Virus record (IMG/VR): IMGVR_UViG_3300033153_005646
Coordinates: 1-45,782 of that record
Source: a virus
Reading direction: 5' to 3' (one strand)
Length of the DNA: 45,782 nucleotides
The stretch's first letter is position 1; each line of letters opens with the position of its first letter. Both the position numbers and the translations under genes were made by a program. This document shows, piece after piece, positions 37,825 through 45,424 of this stretch. The notes below the pieces were generated by a model. It was given only the letters and a program-made list of their open reading frames with translations. It searched no databases and was not told the origin of the DNA.

Positions 37825-40380
37825 ATGGATTTAACTTTCTTAAACAAATTAAACGATGAAATAAGCGAACATTTTGGCCTCGTCTCTCCGGTTTCCGACA
37901 TAGTAGCAAATGGAGCGGTTCATAGGTTTGACTCGACAAAAACAGGCGACAAAGCGGTTTGGGTTTGTATTCATGAAAATGAATTCAAGGGCAATATGTA
38001 TTATAATGCCGTCTATGGGTCTTGGCGCCAAGGTGTTCAATACACTTGCACAAGTTACGACAAGGACGCTCAAACTCAATCTAAGGAGTTTAGGCAATCA
38101 ATAAAAAAGCAAATGGAAACAACCAAGGAAAATCTCGAACGAGAAAAACAAGAAAAATATAAAGCTTGTCGTGAAAAGTGGACTCCTTACTACTATGGTT
38201 TAATTGCAAACTCTCCGATCCATGATTATTTGAAAAACAAAAAAATAAGCTCAAATTTTCACGCAAGAATCGACAAATATAATGTTTTAATTGTTCCGGC
38301 CTGGAATTCGGACGGCTTACTTGTTGGAGCTCAAAGAATTTTTCTTGATCCCGAGACTAATAAGTTTGAAAAAAGATATACCTACGGCATAGAAAAGCAG
38401 GGCTCATTTTGCCCTTTTGGCGACGTCAGAAACGCAGAGTTTGTTTATATATGCGAAGGCTTTGCAACTGCGGCCTCTGTTTATATGGGCTTTAAGAATC
38501 AAAAAAACGTTGCCGTCGTTTCCGTTTGGGATACTTCGAATTTGCTCGCCGGAGCTCAGGCCGTCAGAAGAATGAACCCAAACTCCTATTTAATATTTGC
38601 CGCAGACAAGGACATAAATTCTGACCCAAAATGGCATAATATTGGTGAGAGGAAAGCAAAGTACGCATCAAATAAACTAAGTAATTCAATAGTAAGAACC
38701 GTTAAATTCAACGGAACAAATGACAAGTGGTCGGACTATAACGATTTACATCAATTCGAAGGTCTTGACAAAGTTATCGCTCAGCTACACGCCGACGAAT
38801 CCGAGTTTGTCGAGATTATTCCGCTTGGCTTTGATGATGATAAATATTATTATTTTTCTAGTAGTAAAAAACAAATTCTTAAATATAGTTCAAGCGATCA
38901 CAATCCCACAAAAATGACCCTAGATGCTCCGGCAAAATATTGGGGCGACCGATACGGATACGTTAAAAATAAAGAGGGCGAAAACACATTAAACCCAAAC
39001 TGGAAAGTTGTTATCGAAAAACTCGGGGTCGAATCGTCAAAGTGTGGAATGTTTAATCATTCAAAAATAAGAGGAATAGGGGCCTGGGAGCACAAAAAAG
39101 ACATTCTCGTAAATATAGGCGACAAACTTTATTATAAAAATGAATTATTCCCATTATTTAATAACGGTATTGATTCGGAATTTTTTTATCAATCTGGCGA
39201 GTCAATAGCGGTTGATTTTAGCAGGCCTCTTGGAAATTCTGATATGCTTAAGTTTGTCGAAGCGTTTCAAATGCTTAAGTATAAAAACCCTAGTGATTAT
39301 ATAATTGCTTTAGGTTGGATTTTTTCGGCCCAAATATTTGCGGCATTGCCTTGGCGTCCACATATATGGTTTACAGGGCCAAGGGGTTCGGGAAAGTCTA
39401 CGGTTTTAAATTATATTAATGACGCAATATTTTCGTCCCTTCTAACTCAAGACTCTACGGCGTCCGGGATTAGACAAGAAATAAAAAACGATGCTATTTG
39501 TGTCGTTTCGGATGAGGCGGAGCCAAACACCGAAAAAGATAGGGCCAAATTAAATGAGGTTTTACTTTTGGCGCGTCAATCAAGTACTCGCTCAAACTCT
39601 AGGACTTTAAGGGGTTCAGCATCCGGAAAATCGGTTTCATATAACACTAACACTTGCTTTTGTATGGGCTCAATTCAGCTATCAAGTATGGGCGGAGCGG
39701 ATACGTCGAGGTTTTTTGTTATTGAAATGGAGCATTTAAAAAACCAAACACACGAAGAGTTTGTTAGGATCGAAAACTCTATGGCCGAAATAAAAGATTT
39801 ATCGAGCGGTCTTTTTGTTCGCGCTGTAAATATGTATCAAAACCATATAACAAATATTGAGCTCGCCAAAAAGGTTATAAAAGAAAAGAGAATCGAGGCG
39901 AGACAAGCGGATCAATTGGCGCCTATAATCGCCGGCTATTGGGCGTTTTTTAGCGTCGATTTAATGGACGAGCAATTCGTTCTAAATACTATTAAAGAGC
40001 TTGATTTCGAGCATTCTGTCTATGCAGAGGCCAACGAAATAAACGATTCGGAAAAATGTCTTGATGATATTTTTGGCCTTCAAATTCCTGGCCGGGCCAT
40101 TACGGTCGGGCAAATGGTTTCTCGCTATCCTTACGAGACAAATGGGGCCGCAAAAGATGAATACGATAACATGTTAGGACTTATCGGCTTGAAGTATTTA
40201 GAGCAAGAAAAATCCATATTTGTTTCTGCTAGATCGTCTGCTCTCAAAAACCAAATGGAAAGGTTTTCCGATTTCTCGGATTATTCAAACGTTTTAAAGC
40301 GTCATGATAATTTTATTGAAAACAGACGACTAAGAGTTGATGGTTCTCAGAGAAAGGGGTTAATAATTAGGGTCAATTAA
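37825..40380 (+). CDS. TOPRIM primase-helicase fusion
   Basis: 851 residues. The N-terminal part has a TOPRIM site with YICEGFATAASVY (Glu211) and IFAADKDIN (Asp261, Asp263). A second half has Walker A GPRGSGKST (518-526), Walker B-like CVVSDEAE (Asp563, Glu564) and a sensor region with NSRTLRGSASGKS. A primase joined to a hexameric DUF927-like helicase would start and drive phage DNA replication. A zinc-binding N-terminus is not evident. The end of the gene lies in the terminator at 40366. Confidence 0.9.
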   Translation: MDLTFLNKLNDEISEHFGLVSPVSDIVANGAVHRFDSTKTGDKAVWVCIHENEFKGNMYYNAVYGSWRQGVQYTCTSYDKDAQTQSKEFRQSIKKQMETTKENLEREKQEKYKACREKWTPYYYGLIANSPIHDYLKNKKISSNFHARIDKYNVLIVPAWNSDGLLVGAQRIFLDPETNKFEKRYTYGIEKQGSFCPFGDVRNAEFVYICEGFATAASVYMGFKNQKNVAVVSVWDTSNLLAGAQAVRRMNPNSYLIFAADKDINSDPKWHNIGERKAKYASNKLSNSIVRTVKFNGTNDKWSDYNDLHQFEGLDKVIAQLHADESEFVEIIPLGFDDDKYYYFSSSKKQILKYSSSDHNPTKMTLDAPAKYWGDRYGYVKNKEGENTLNPNWKVVIEKLGVESSKCGMFNHSKIRGIGAWEHKKDILVNIGDKLYYKNELFPLFNNGIDSEFFYQSGESIAVDFSRPLGNSDMLKFVEAFQMLKYKNPSDYIIALGWIFSAQIFAALPWRPHIWFTGPRGSGKSTVLNYINDAIFSSLLTQDSTASGIRQEIKNDAICVVSDEAEPNTEKDRAKLNEVLLLARQSSTRSNSRTLRGSASGKSVSYNTNTCFCMGSIQLSSMGGADTSRFFVIEMEHLKNQTHEEFVRIENSMAEIKDLSSGLFVRAVNMYQNHITNIELAKKVIKEKRIEARQADQLAPIIAGYWAFFSVDLMDEQFVLNTIKELDFEHSVYAEANEINDSEKCLDDIFGLQIPGRAITVGQMVSRYPYETNGAAKDEYDNMLGLIGLKYLEQEKSIFVSARSSALKNQMERFSDFSDYSNVLKRHDNFIENRRLRVDGSQRKGLIIRVN

Positions 40381-40395
40381 GACCCTAATTTTTTA
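40366..40395 (+). terminator. Terminator at the convergent ends of the two replication operons
   Basis: ATTAGGGTC (40366-40374) pairs perfectly with GACCCTAAT (40381-40389) around AATTAA, then TTTTT. The primase stop codon lies in the loop. The minus-strand gene ending at 40377 also stops here, so the hairpin separates the two operons. Confidence 0.85.
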
Positions 40396-40703
40396 TTTTT
40401 ATTTAACTCATATTTCTTAATTGCTTCGATGTGCTTATCAATCAACTCTAGCGATCCGTTATCCATATCTAGTTCGTCACTCAAATCAATTTTCGCCTCT
40501 GCGTATGCAATCAAGTTCATCATTCCATTTTTGGTTTGTTCTAAATCTTTAATTTTGCCGTCTTCAATTGCGCAAGATGCAACCGCTAACTCTTTTTTCA
40601 TTCTTTCAAGCTTGGCCTCAAGACATAGTTTTTGGGTTAAAACAATCTCGTAAACTTGTGCTAGTGCCTCTTTTGATAATCCGCTTGTGTTAAATTCTCT
40701 CAT
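40377..40703 (-). CDS. Hypothetical coiled-coil protein
   Basis: 108 residues, highly helical (SKEALAQVYEIVLTQKLCLEAKLERMKKELAVAS; later LEQTKNGMMNLIAYAEAKIDL). No motif recognised. Last gene of the minus-strand operon; its stop overlaps the terminator hairpin. Confidence 0.65.
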   Translation of the reverse strand: MREFNTSGLSKEALAQVYEIVLTQKLCLEAKLERMKKELAVASCAIEDGKIKDLEQTKNGMMNLIAYAEAKIDLSDELDMDNGSLELIDKHIEAIKKYELNKNKKLGS

Positions 40704-40714
40704 AATTTAGCTCC

Positions 40715-40912
40715 TTATTTTTTGTTAATTTTAATAAAAGTTGTCTCACAATGTAAACAATTAAACCAATATGCTCGCTTTTCGTTAAGTTCGTTTTCGC
40801 CTATATACTCGGCATCTTTTTCAAATAATATTCTTTTACAATTGCACACTCTTGGGAAAACTTTGTTTTTTATTTTTTCCGACAAAGGACTGACGCCATC
40901 TTTTGTTTTCAT
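40715..40912 (-). CDS. Small zinc-ribbon protein
   Basis: 65 residues with CNCKRI (CxC) and FNCLHCETTF (CxxC), about 30 residues apart, so it probably binds zinc. In the minus operon 11 bases before the next ORF. Function unknown. Confidence 0.7.
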   Translation of the reverse strand: MKTKDGVSPLSEKIKNKVFPRVCNCKRILFEKDAEYIGENELNEKRAYWFNCLHCETTFIKINKK

Positions 40913-40913
40913 A

Positions 40914-41198
40914 TTATTTCTCCTTTTTGTAGATTGTAGGCTCTATTTGGCAAAGATTTATTTTGTTTTCTACTTCATAGCAAGCGCAAGTAAAACTAAC
41001 TCTTTGGTCGCGCCTCGGAATCTTGGCCTCGTTTACGGTCATTTCATTTTTAACAAATTTAAGCTCTGTTTTATACTCTCGGATTTCGCCATAAATTGCG
41101 CAAGTTGGCGATTCATATTTTAAATAAGTCCCGTAAATGGTGGCCAACATATAAAAGACCGCCAACGCCCAAAAAGTTAATTTAAAAATCTTTTTCAT
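40914..41198 (-). CDS. Membrane-anchored hypothetical protein
   Basis: 94 residues. Basic start and one span (FKLTFWALAVFYMLATIYG), then a soluble part with CAIYGEIREYKTELKFVKNEM and FTCACYEVENKINLCQ. Most likely the C-terminus is in the periplasm, where its cysteines may form bonds. Coupled to the ORF before it (ATGA at 41195-41198). Confidence 0.7.
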   Translation of the reverse strand: MKKIFKLTFWALAVFYMLATIYGTYLKYESPTCAIYGEIREYKTELKFVKNEMTVNEAKIPRRDQRVSFTCACYEVENKINLCQIEPTIYKKEK

Positions 41199-41329
41199 AA
41201 CTCGCCTTTTATGACCATGTTTATAATTCTGGTTATCCCGTAAAGCGATTTCTCTAATTTTAGAATCATCGCAAATGGCAATATGAGCATTATCATTATT
41301 AATAAAATTATTCTTGATATAAAATTCAT
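41195..41329 (-). CDS. 44-residue membrane micro-protein
   Basis: The ATG (complement 41327-41329) follows directly after the stop of the upstream gene (TAAATG), and its stop overlaps the next ATG (ATGA). FISRIILLIMIMLILPFAMIL is a long hydrophobic span; the rest is basic (KLEKSLYGITRIINMVIKGEL). Absence of gaps is the main support. Confidence 0.55.
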   Translation of the reverse strand: MNFISRIILLIMIMLILPFAMILKLEKSLYGITRIINMVIKGEL

Positions 41330-41680
41330 TTAATCACTCCCTTTTATTTGCTCTTTTTTACCTAAATAATAACCCAACCTAACGCCTATTAAATGGTTTA
41401 TATCCTTGCAATAATCTTTTAAATATTTTTCTGTTAATTCGTCAAGTTCCTTTAAAAATTGATCCATAGTTAATTTTTCTTTTAACTTTTCCGAACTATT
41501 CGGAACCATATTTTCAATTGAAAAGCCGCCGGCTTGGGCTAAACAAGTTAGCCTTTCAAGTAGATCGACAACTTGTTTAATTGTGTACGGTGTCGTATTT
41601 GCCAAATTAATAATGTGGGTTCCGATTTCTTGTTTAATTTTAAATAGCTCTAAATTTCCATTATTTTTTAATCGTGTCAT
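41330..41680 (-). CDS. Hypothetical helical protein
   Basis: 116 residues, helical, with a Leu-rich middle (TIKQVVDLLERLTCLAQAGGFSIENM) and DQFLKELDELTEKYLKDYCKDINHLIGVRLGYYLG. No recognisable family. Between the helicase and a micro-protein of the minus operon. Confidence 0.65.
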   Translation of the reverse strand: MTRLKNNGNLELFKIKQEIGTHIINLANTTPYTIKQVVDLLERLTCLAQAGGFSIENMVPNSSEKLKEKLTMDQFLKELDELTEKYLKDYCKDINHLIGVRLGYYLGKKEQIKGSD

Positions 41681-41682
41681 AA

Positions 41683-42996
41683 TTAAATTTCCCCTCTATT
41701 TTTCAGATTCATATAAAATTCAAATGCGTCTTTATTGCACCTAACCGCCCCGCGACGCCAATTAATTACCTTTAAGCCTTCGTATGTTTTGGCCCTCGAT
41801 AACGCGACGTATGCCATTCCCTCGGCAAAGCAACGTACTAAGTCGACTTGCAAGTAGTCCAACGTCATGCCTTGAGATTTATGGACAGTTATGGCCCAAC
41901 CGAGTTTAACTGGGAACTGTTCTAGCCTGGCCAAGACCTTAATTTTATCATTAACTTTTTTCTCGACTCGCCATTCATAAATTGGAATTATTGCGCGTTC
42001 GCCGGAATCAAATAATTTAACGATCACAGCATCCTTTTCCTCTTCGAATAATCCGGAACCGACACTTGCCTTGCACATTCCCAAATACTCGCCCATAGAG
42101 CCGTTTACGAACTGATAGTCGGGGCTATTGACTAAGATCATGACTTGAGCTCCGATCTTTAATTCTAGCATTTCCATGGCCGGAGAATCCCTCTTGATTT
42201 GGTCTTTTAACTTTTGAGTATCGCCGAAAATCTTGGCCTTATATGTCTCTAGTTCTGCGTCTATTTTATTCAATCGTTTTTCGTTTACTCGATTAACTTC
42301 GACGTTTGTACTCAATAAATTTACGGGCTCTATTCCATCTGGAAATTTATGCTTATAAGTATTAAAAAAATACTCGTCGACCGCATCGTTGACAACTCCG
42401 GCCCTCAACATATTTAAGGCCATACAAAATTTATTGTCGTCTTGGCGCTTGATTTCTTTTAAATAGATTATCTCGAAATTTAGATCACGAAAAACATCGG
42501 ATTGAAACGACCACGGCCTTGGTAGTTCTTTCTTTTCTTCTGGTTTCACAATCGGCGGTAACTGCATAAAGTCGCCGGAGAATATGACTTGAATTCCGCC
42601 AAAAGTCTTATCGTTTCCGTGTACATATTTCAATAGCTCGTCGATCAATTCCAACAAATCCGATCTCAGCATTGAAACCTCATCTATTATTAATATATCA
42701 ATTGCTTGAATTTCCCAACGAGTGGTTTTCACAAATTTAAAACTTTGCGTTAATGTACTTAGGTCGGATTTATTTTTTGCAAACCCAATCCCCATACAAC
42801 GGTGCAAAGTTTCGCCAAAATCGAATTGCAAGCTGGCCATTCCCGTTAAGGCGGTTCTTGCAACATTAAGATTTTGATCGTCGGCCCATTCGATTACTTT
42901 TCTAAGGTTATATGATTTTCCAACACCGGCGCCGCCAGTTATCAAGAGATTTTTGCCGTCCTCTAGTGCGGGAATTATTCGCTCGATTGGTTCCAT
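41683..42996 (-). CDS. Pif1/RecD-like helicase (SF1)
   Basis: I choose the ATG at complement 42996, which overlaps the previous stop as TAATG; a start at 43029 would lie in the upstream gene. 437 residues. Walker A GGAGVGKS (21-28), Walker B ILIIDEVSM (101-109), GDFMQLPP in motif III, and later GWAITVHKSQGMTLDYLQVDL and YVALSRAKT, the motifs V/VI of Pif1/Dda helicases. It unwinds 5'-3' and may load on replication or recombination forks. Confidence 0.92.
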   Translation of the reverse strand: MEPIERIIPALEDGKNLLITGGAGVGKSYNLRKVIEWADDQNLNVARTALTGMASLQFDFGETLHRCMGIGFAKNKSDLSTLTQSFKFVKTTRWEIQAIDILIIDEVSMLRSDLLELIDELLKYVHGNDKTFGGIQVIFSGDFMQLPPIVKPEEKKELPRPWSFQSDVFRDLNFEIIYLKEIKRQDDNKFCMALNMLRAGVVNDAVDEYFFNTYKHKFPDGIEPVNLLSTNVEVNRVNEKRLNKIDAELETYKAKIFGDTQKLKDQIKRDSPAMEMLELKIGAQVMILVNSPDYQFVNGSMGEYLGMCKASVGSGLFEEEKDAVIVKLFDSGERAIIPIYEWRVEKKVNDKIKVLARLEQFPVKLGWAITVHKSQGMTLDYLQVDLVRCFAEGMAYVALSRAKTYEGLKVINWRRGAVRCNKDAFEFYMNLKNRGEI

Positions 42997-43136
42997 TAAA
43001 GCGCCTTTTTGGAAAGACTGTCCGCCCAAAGCATGAACGTAACGCCTATAAAAATCCTAGCGTCGTCAATTATAAAAATGCCTGTAGTTGCCAAAATTGC
43101 TACTAAGAAATATTTTAATATTTCTTTTCTTTCCAT
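42996..43136 (-). CDS. 46-residue membrane micro-protein
   Basis: Fits exactly between two genes: its ATG overlaps the upstream stop (TAATG at 43134-43138) and its stop overlaps the helicase ATG (TAATG). One span (YFLVAILATTGIFII), acidic DDAR turn, then a second weaker one (IFIGVTFMLW). Its exact coupling decides the helicase start. Confidence 0.6.
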   Translation of the reverse strand: MERKEILKYFLVAILATTGIFIIDDARIFIGVTFMLWADSLSKKAL

Positions 43137-43495
43137 TACAGATACCTCTTTTTAAATTGTTTCAAACTTAATGTTTCCCGATTTTGAGTCCGGCAAATAT
43201 CAACATATTCATCGTATATAATAAACGGATTAACTATACCCCTATAGTCCGGAATTGCAACCGACATTTCCATCCTGGCCCGCATTCCATATAAATGTCT
43301 ATTAAATATCTCGCGGTCGAAATGGGGCTCAATTGCCATTGTTTTGGGCATGTTTTCAAATATTGTCGTTTGCCATAAATCCGGCTTAAATTTGCCAAAA
43401 ACTTCGGCGAATCTCAAAAGACTTGTTTTCATTTCCTCGATGTTAATTTCGGGTAATTCACTATTTGCAGCAATTGAATACGTTTTGTTTCCCAT
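43136..43495 (-). CDS. Hypothetical protein
   Basis: 119 residues of unknown family. MKTSLLRFAEVFGKFKPDLWQTTIFENMPKTMAIEPHFDREIFNRHLYGMRARMEM looks like a folded domain with several conserved-type Trp, His and Arg. A role in replication or initiation is a guess from its operon. 57 bases from the next upstream gene, across the TTGCG repeats. Confidence 0.65.
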   Translation of the reverse strand: MGNKTYSIAANSELPEINIEEMKTSLLRFAEVFGKFKPDLWQTTIFENMPKTMAIEPHFDREIFNRHLYGMRARMEMSVAIPDYRGIVNPFIIYDEYVDICRTQNRETLSLKQFKKRYL

Positions 43496-43527
43496 TTTTT
43501 GCCTTAATTTTGAGGTTAAATAAATTG

Positions 43528-43566
43528 CAAATTATTGCGTAAAAATTGCGAATTATTGCGAATTTT
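43528..43566. repeat. TTGCG tandem repeats
   Basis: Two imperfect 20-base units of ATTGC(A/G)AATTATTGCG plus A/T spacer occur back to back, giving four TTGC(A/G) blocks about 10 bases apart. They overlap the last codons of the gene at 43553. Phased repeats like these could bind an initiator or repressor. Confidence 0.55.
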
Positions 43567-43822
43567 CTGCCAATTTATTCTTCACAGTTGTTTCGATCGA
43601 TTCCAAGTCAACAACGTCGGAATTCTCTAAAAACCTTTCTAGCATGTAAATCATGAAGTCAACTTGCTCGGATTGGCCCAATAAATCAAAAAGATTCGAC
43701 TTTCTTAGGATTGCGTTCTCGATATTCTTTAAACGATCGGCGACGACGGTAATATTTAAACTTTTTTTAGGTAGCTTTGTTCTCTTTTTCTTGAAGCTTA
43801 TAATCTCATTTGTCATATCCAT
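43553..43822 (-). CDS. Hypothetical first gene of minus-strand operon
   Basis: 89 residues. Basic N-terminus (SFKKKRTKLPKKS), then helices (RLKNIENAILRKSNLFDLLGQSEQVDFMIYMLERFLENSDVVDLESIETTVKNKLAENSQ). No match recognised; early small basic proteins like this may bind DNA or a host factor. Driven by the near-consensus promoter at 43862-43890. Confidence 0.65.
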   Translation of the reverse strand: MDMTNEIISFKKKRTKLPKKSLNITVVADRLKNIENAILRKSNLFDLLGQSEQVDFMIYMLERFLENSDVVDLESIETTVKNKLAENSQ

Positions 43823-43861
43823 GCTTAATTTCCTTGTATGAATGTTTCTATTTGTTTAAGA

Positions 43862-43890
43862 ATATTAATTTATCTACGCATTTGTGTCAA
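43862..43890 (-). promoter_or_regulatory. Strong sigma-70 promoter for the minus-strand operon
   Basis: Read on the minus strand, TTGACA (complement 43885-43890), 17 bases, then TAATAT (complement 43862-43867). Near-consensus; it should give strong early expression of the genes from 43822 to 40377. An AAGGAA ribosome site precedes the ATG. Confidence 0.85.
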
Positions 43891-44000
43891 TTGATTTATA
43901 AATGAATTGAATTATTTTCACGTTTACATCATAAATAAGCGGGGCCGAGCATATATATCTCTGCGTGAGAACTTGCTAGGACTATAGGTAAGCTCATGAA

Positions 44001-44270
44001 ATCATTCGGGAATTACCCCTCTGTGCCCCGAGTCCTATATATATATAACTTAATGGAAATATTATTATTATTAGAGGGGTCTTTCTCCATAGAGTTATAT
44101 ATCCGGAAAATAGGGACTCAGGGGCACACATTTATACAAACCCCTTGATATCATTCGATTTAACGCGTGCCCCAACGTGAGTCCCGTGAGTCCCTGCTAT
44201 GCGTAAACGTAACGATATCATATGGTTAATAGGGACTCACGTGTTGCGTTGTGAATAATAGGATCATTCG
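44001..44270. repeat. Alternating inverted-repeat array with AT-rich core, origin-like
   Basis: Blocks sharing GTGCCCC and/or GAGTCCC-TAT elements alternate in strand: A 44022-44038 (+), B 44110-44128 (-), C 44167-44200 (+, with GTGAGTCCC twice in tandem), D 44229-44243 (-, half unit). A and B enclose a further 10-bp inverted repeat (ATATATAACT, ending 44050, and AGTTATATAT at 44093-44102) and an AT-rich middle. ATCATTCG occurs three times (44001, 44150, 44263). No ORF crosses it. This resembles a replication origin or a master control site; the left minus promoter is about 110 bases away. Confidence 0.6.
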
Positions 44271-44390
44271 ATTAGTATGGTTGTGTGAACAGACGTATGG
44301 GATGGCGAACGATTGTATGATGAGCCTAACAAGTGTTCGGTATGCCAAACAAAACAAAAGCGGGACGGTCAAGTAATATTTATAATTCGC

Positions 44391-44419
44391 TTGACAGGAT
44401 TTTGATTGTGTATTAATTT
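44391..44419 (+). promoter_or_regulatory. Promoter of a candidate non-coding RNA
   Basis: TTGACA at 44391-44396, 17 bases, then TAATTT at 44414-44419. No gene with a ribosome site follows; instead a structured stretch ends at the terminator near 44598-44624, so an RNA of about 200 bases is expected. Confidence 0.6.
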
Positions 44420-44425
44420 GATCCC

Positions 44426-44624
44426 GTTAAGACGTTCGATTAATTGGTTAAGGAAAAACCACCCCGAATTAATTTTCGGTCTGAGAAATAAACGTCAGTC
44501 TTACAAGTACCGGGTCGAACGGTAATCTTGTCGCCAGTAGCTAGGTCGTAAAGGGGGTTCCAGATTATGTCTCCTCAAAGCTATAAATGATAATCCAAAA
44601 GACTTGCGAGGGTCTTTATTTTTG
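44426..44624 (+). ncRNA. Candidate structured ncRNA (promoter, folds, terminator)
   Basis: Nested pairings: GACGTT (44431-44436) with AACGTC (44491-44496); inside it ATTAATT (44439-44445) with AATTAAT (44467-44473) and GGTT with AACC. Next, ACAAG (44503-44507) with CTTGT (44527-44531), enclosing ACCG-GGTCGAA-CGGT. It ends with AAAGAC (44598-44603) and GTCTTT (44612-44617), then ATTTTTG. The ACCG hairpin loop recalls a tRNA T-arm, but the whole is not a tRNA. No known RNA family recognised. Confidence 0.6.
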
Positions 44625-44626
44625 TT

Positions 44627-44663
44627 TGTCGTTCTTTGATATGCAAAAAAACGACACCTTTTT
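44627..44663 (+). terminator. Second terminator-like hairpin
   Basis: TGTCGTT (44627-44633) pairs perfectly with AACGACA (44650-44656), followed by CCTTTTT. It would stop transcripts that read past 44624, or be the first domain of the next RNA. Confidence 0.55.
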
Positions 44664-44733
44664 ACTTGAAACCTGTTTTAGTTCAGAGTGTTCTTTTGAG
44701 GGTAATCAAAAAAGCGGAAAAAAACTTAACAAG

Positions 44734-44812
44734 ATTCTGGTAACTGCACCGTGGAATTTTTTATTGTTTATGAGCTCTAAAAAATTGACGACAAAGCTAC
44801 CAGAATTTTTTT
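44734..44812 (+). ncRNA. Long two-stem RNA hairpin ending in T-run
   Basis: ATTCTGGTA (44734-44742) pairs perfectly with TACCAGAAT (44798-44806), followed by six T. Inside it AATTTTTTA (44755-44763) pairs perfectly with TAAAAAATT (44778-44786). Two exact 9-bp stems in one hairpin plus a T-run make it either an RNA 3' end or a strong terminator. A frame across it (44587-44820) has the composition of folded RNA, not a gene. Confidence 0.6.
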
Positions 44813-44816
44813 ATGT

Positions 44817-44870
44817 TTAAATTGCTAGGAAAGTAACCGATTCCGGAGTTGGCCAAACCTAGCAATTTAA
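44817..44870. repeat. Perfect 13-bp inverted repeat
   Basis: TTAAATTGCTAGG (44817-44829) and CCTAGCAATTTAA (44858-44870) are exact complements with a 28-base loop that contains CCGATTCCGG and GGCC. It follows the previous T-run directly. As RNA it is a stable stem; as DNA it could be a protein site. Confidence 0.7.
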
Positions 44871-44894
44871 GCACCATTAATTTGATTCATTTTT

Positions 44895-44915
44895 TAGCGT
44901 TTTGCGAAAACGCTA
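44895..44915. repeat. Perfect 9-bp hairpin TAGCGTTTT/AAAACGCTA
   Basis: Arms 44895-44903 and 44907-44915 with loop GCG. A T-run lies before it on the plus strand and no T-run follows, so it is not a plus-strand terminator. It may be the start of the next structured RNA. Confidence 0.6.
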
Positions 44916-45023
44916 CTTTCATACTGTTTGACTGGTTTGTGAAAGGGCCACGAGGACTTTAGGGTTGAGACGGATAGCTCACTGGTCATGACCGAGCAAA
45001 ACGAAGCAAAGGCCCAAAAACGG

Positions 45024-45219
45024 CACTGATAATGCTAGAGATTGGTTATATCTAGGTAAACGATTAACCCTATGACAACAAACAACGGTTATCAGTGTAG
45101 CAAAAGAGAGTTTAGGTTTGGGGATGATCTTGAAGCTTTTTGGTAAAAGCAATCATTAGCTAAGTGAGAGATTGGCGTTTTCGATTTTCGCCCAAGGTAT
45201 CAAATCTAAACTCTCTTTT
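45024..45219 (+). ncRNA. Candidate structured ncRNA with 14-bp closing stem and T-run
   Basis: First domain: CACTGATAA (45024-45032) with TTATCAGTG (45089-45097), holding inner helices such as CTAGA/TCTAG. Second domain: a perfect 14-bp stem, AAAAGAGAGTTTAG (45102-45115) with CTAAACTCTCTTTT (45206-45219), enclosing GCTTTT-TGGT-AAAAGC and a TTGGCG/CGCC-CAA hairpin, and ending in TTT after the stem. No reading frame fits. Upstream bases from about 44930 may belong to it (GCTC/GAGC and GGTC-AT-GACC stems near 44977-44998). No promoter was found. Confidence 0.55.
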
Positions 45220-45304
45220 TTTCTTATTATGTCCGACCGATCCTTTTAACAATTAACGAATGTCAGTGTGTGTAATACTTTTTCGAGGGTCGGCCGGGCA
45301 CCAT

Positions 45305-45333
45305 TTGACAAGCCATATAATCCATTAAATAAT
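45305..45333 (+). promoter_or_regulatory. Promoter of a small RNA
   Basis: TTGACA at 45305-45310, 17 bases, AATAAT at 45328-45333. The expected start near 45340 is about 85 bases before a strong terminator. Confidence 0.65.
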
Positions 45334-45339
45334 TCATTT

Positions 45340-45424
45340 GTGTGTGTGTTGAAATTTGCCTATGCGAATTTCTCCTTATGTCTCTCAGAAAGGCCCAGAA
45401 TCCGTATTTCTTGGGCCTTTTTTA
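45340..45424 (+). ncRNA. Small two-hairpin RNA with strong terminator
   Basis: After the promoter at 45305, GAAATTTGC (45351-45359) pairs with GCGAATTTC (45364-45372), one wobble, loop CTAT. AAAGGCCCA (45389-45397) then pairs perfectly with TGGGCCTTT (45412-45420), followed by a T-run. A short linker (CTCCTTATGTCTCTC) lies unpaired between the hairpins, where base pairing with a target could occur. It looks like a bacterial regulatory sRNA of about 85 bases. Confidence 0.65.

Noticed and set aside
44503-44531. A tRNA-like T-arm (ACCG-GGTCGAA-CGGT within ACAAG/CTTGT)
   Set aside because: No acceptor stem, anticodon arm or CCA pattern around it fits a tRNA; it is treated as part of a larger RNA fold.
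44587-44820. A 77-residue frame on the plus strand
   Set aside because: It crosses a terminator hairpin, two T-runs and two 9-bp stems, has no clear ribosome site, and its high Phe, Leu and Lys content follows from those A/T runs.
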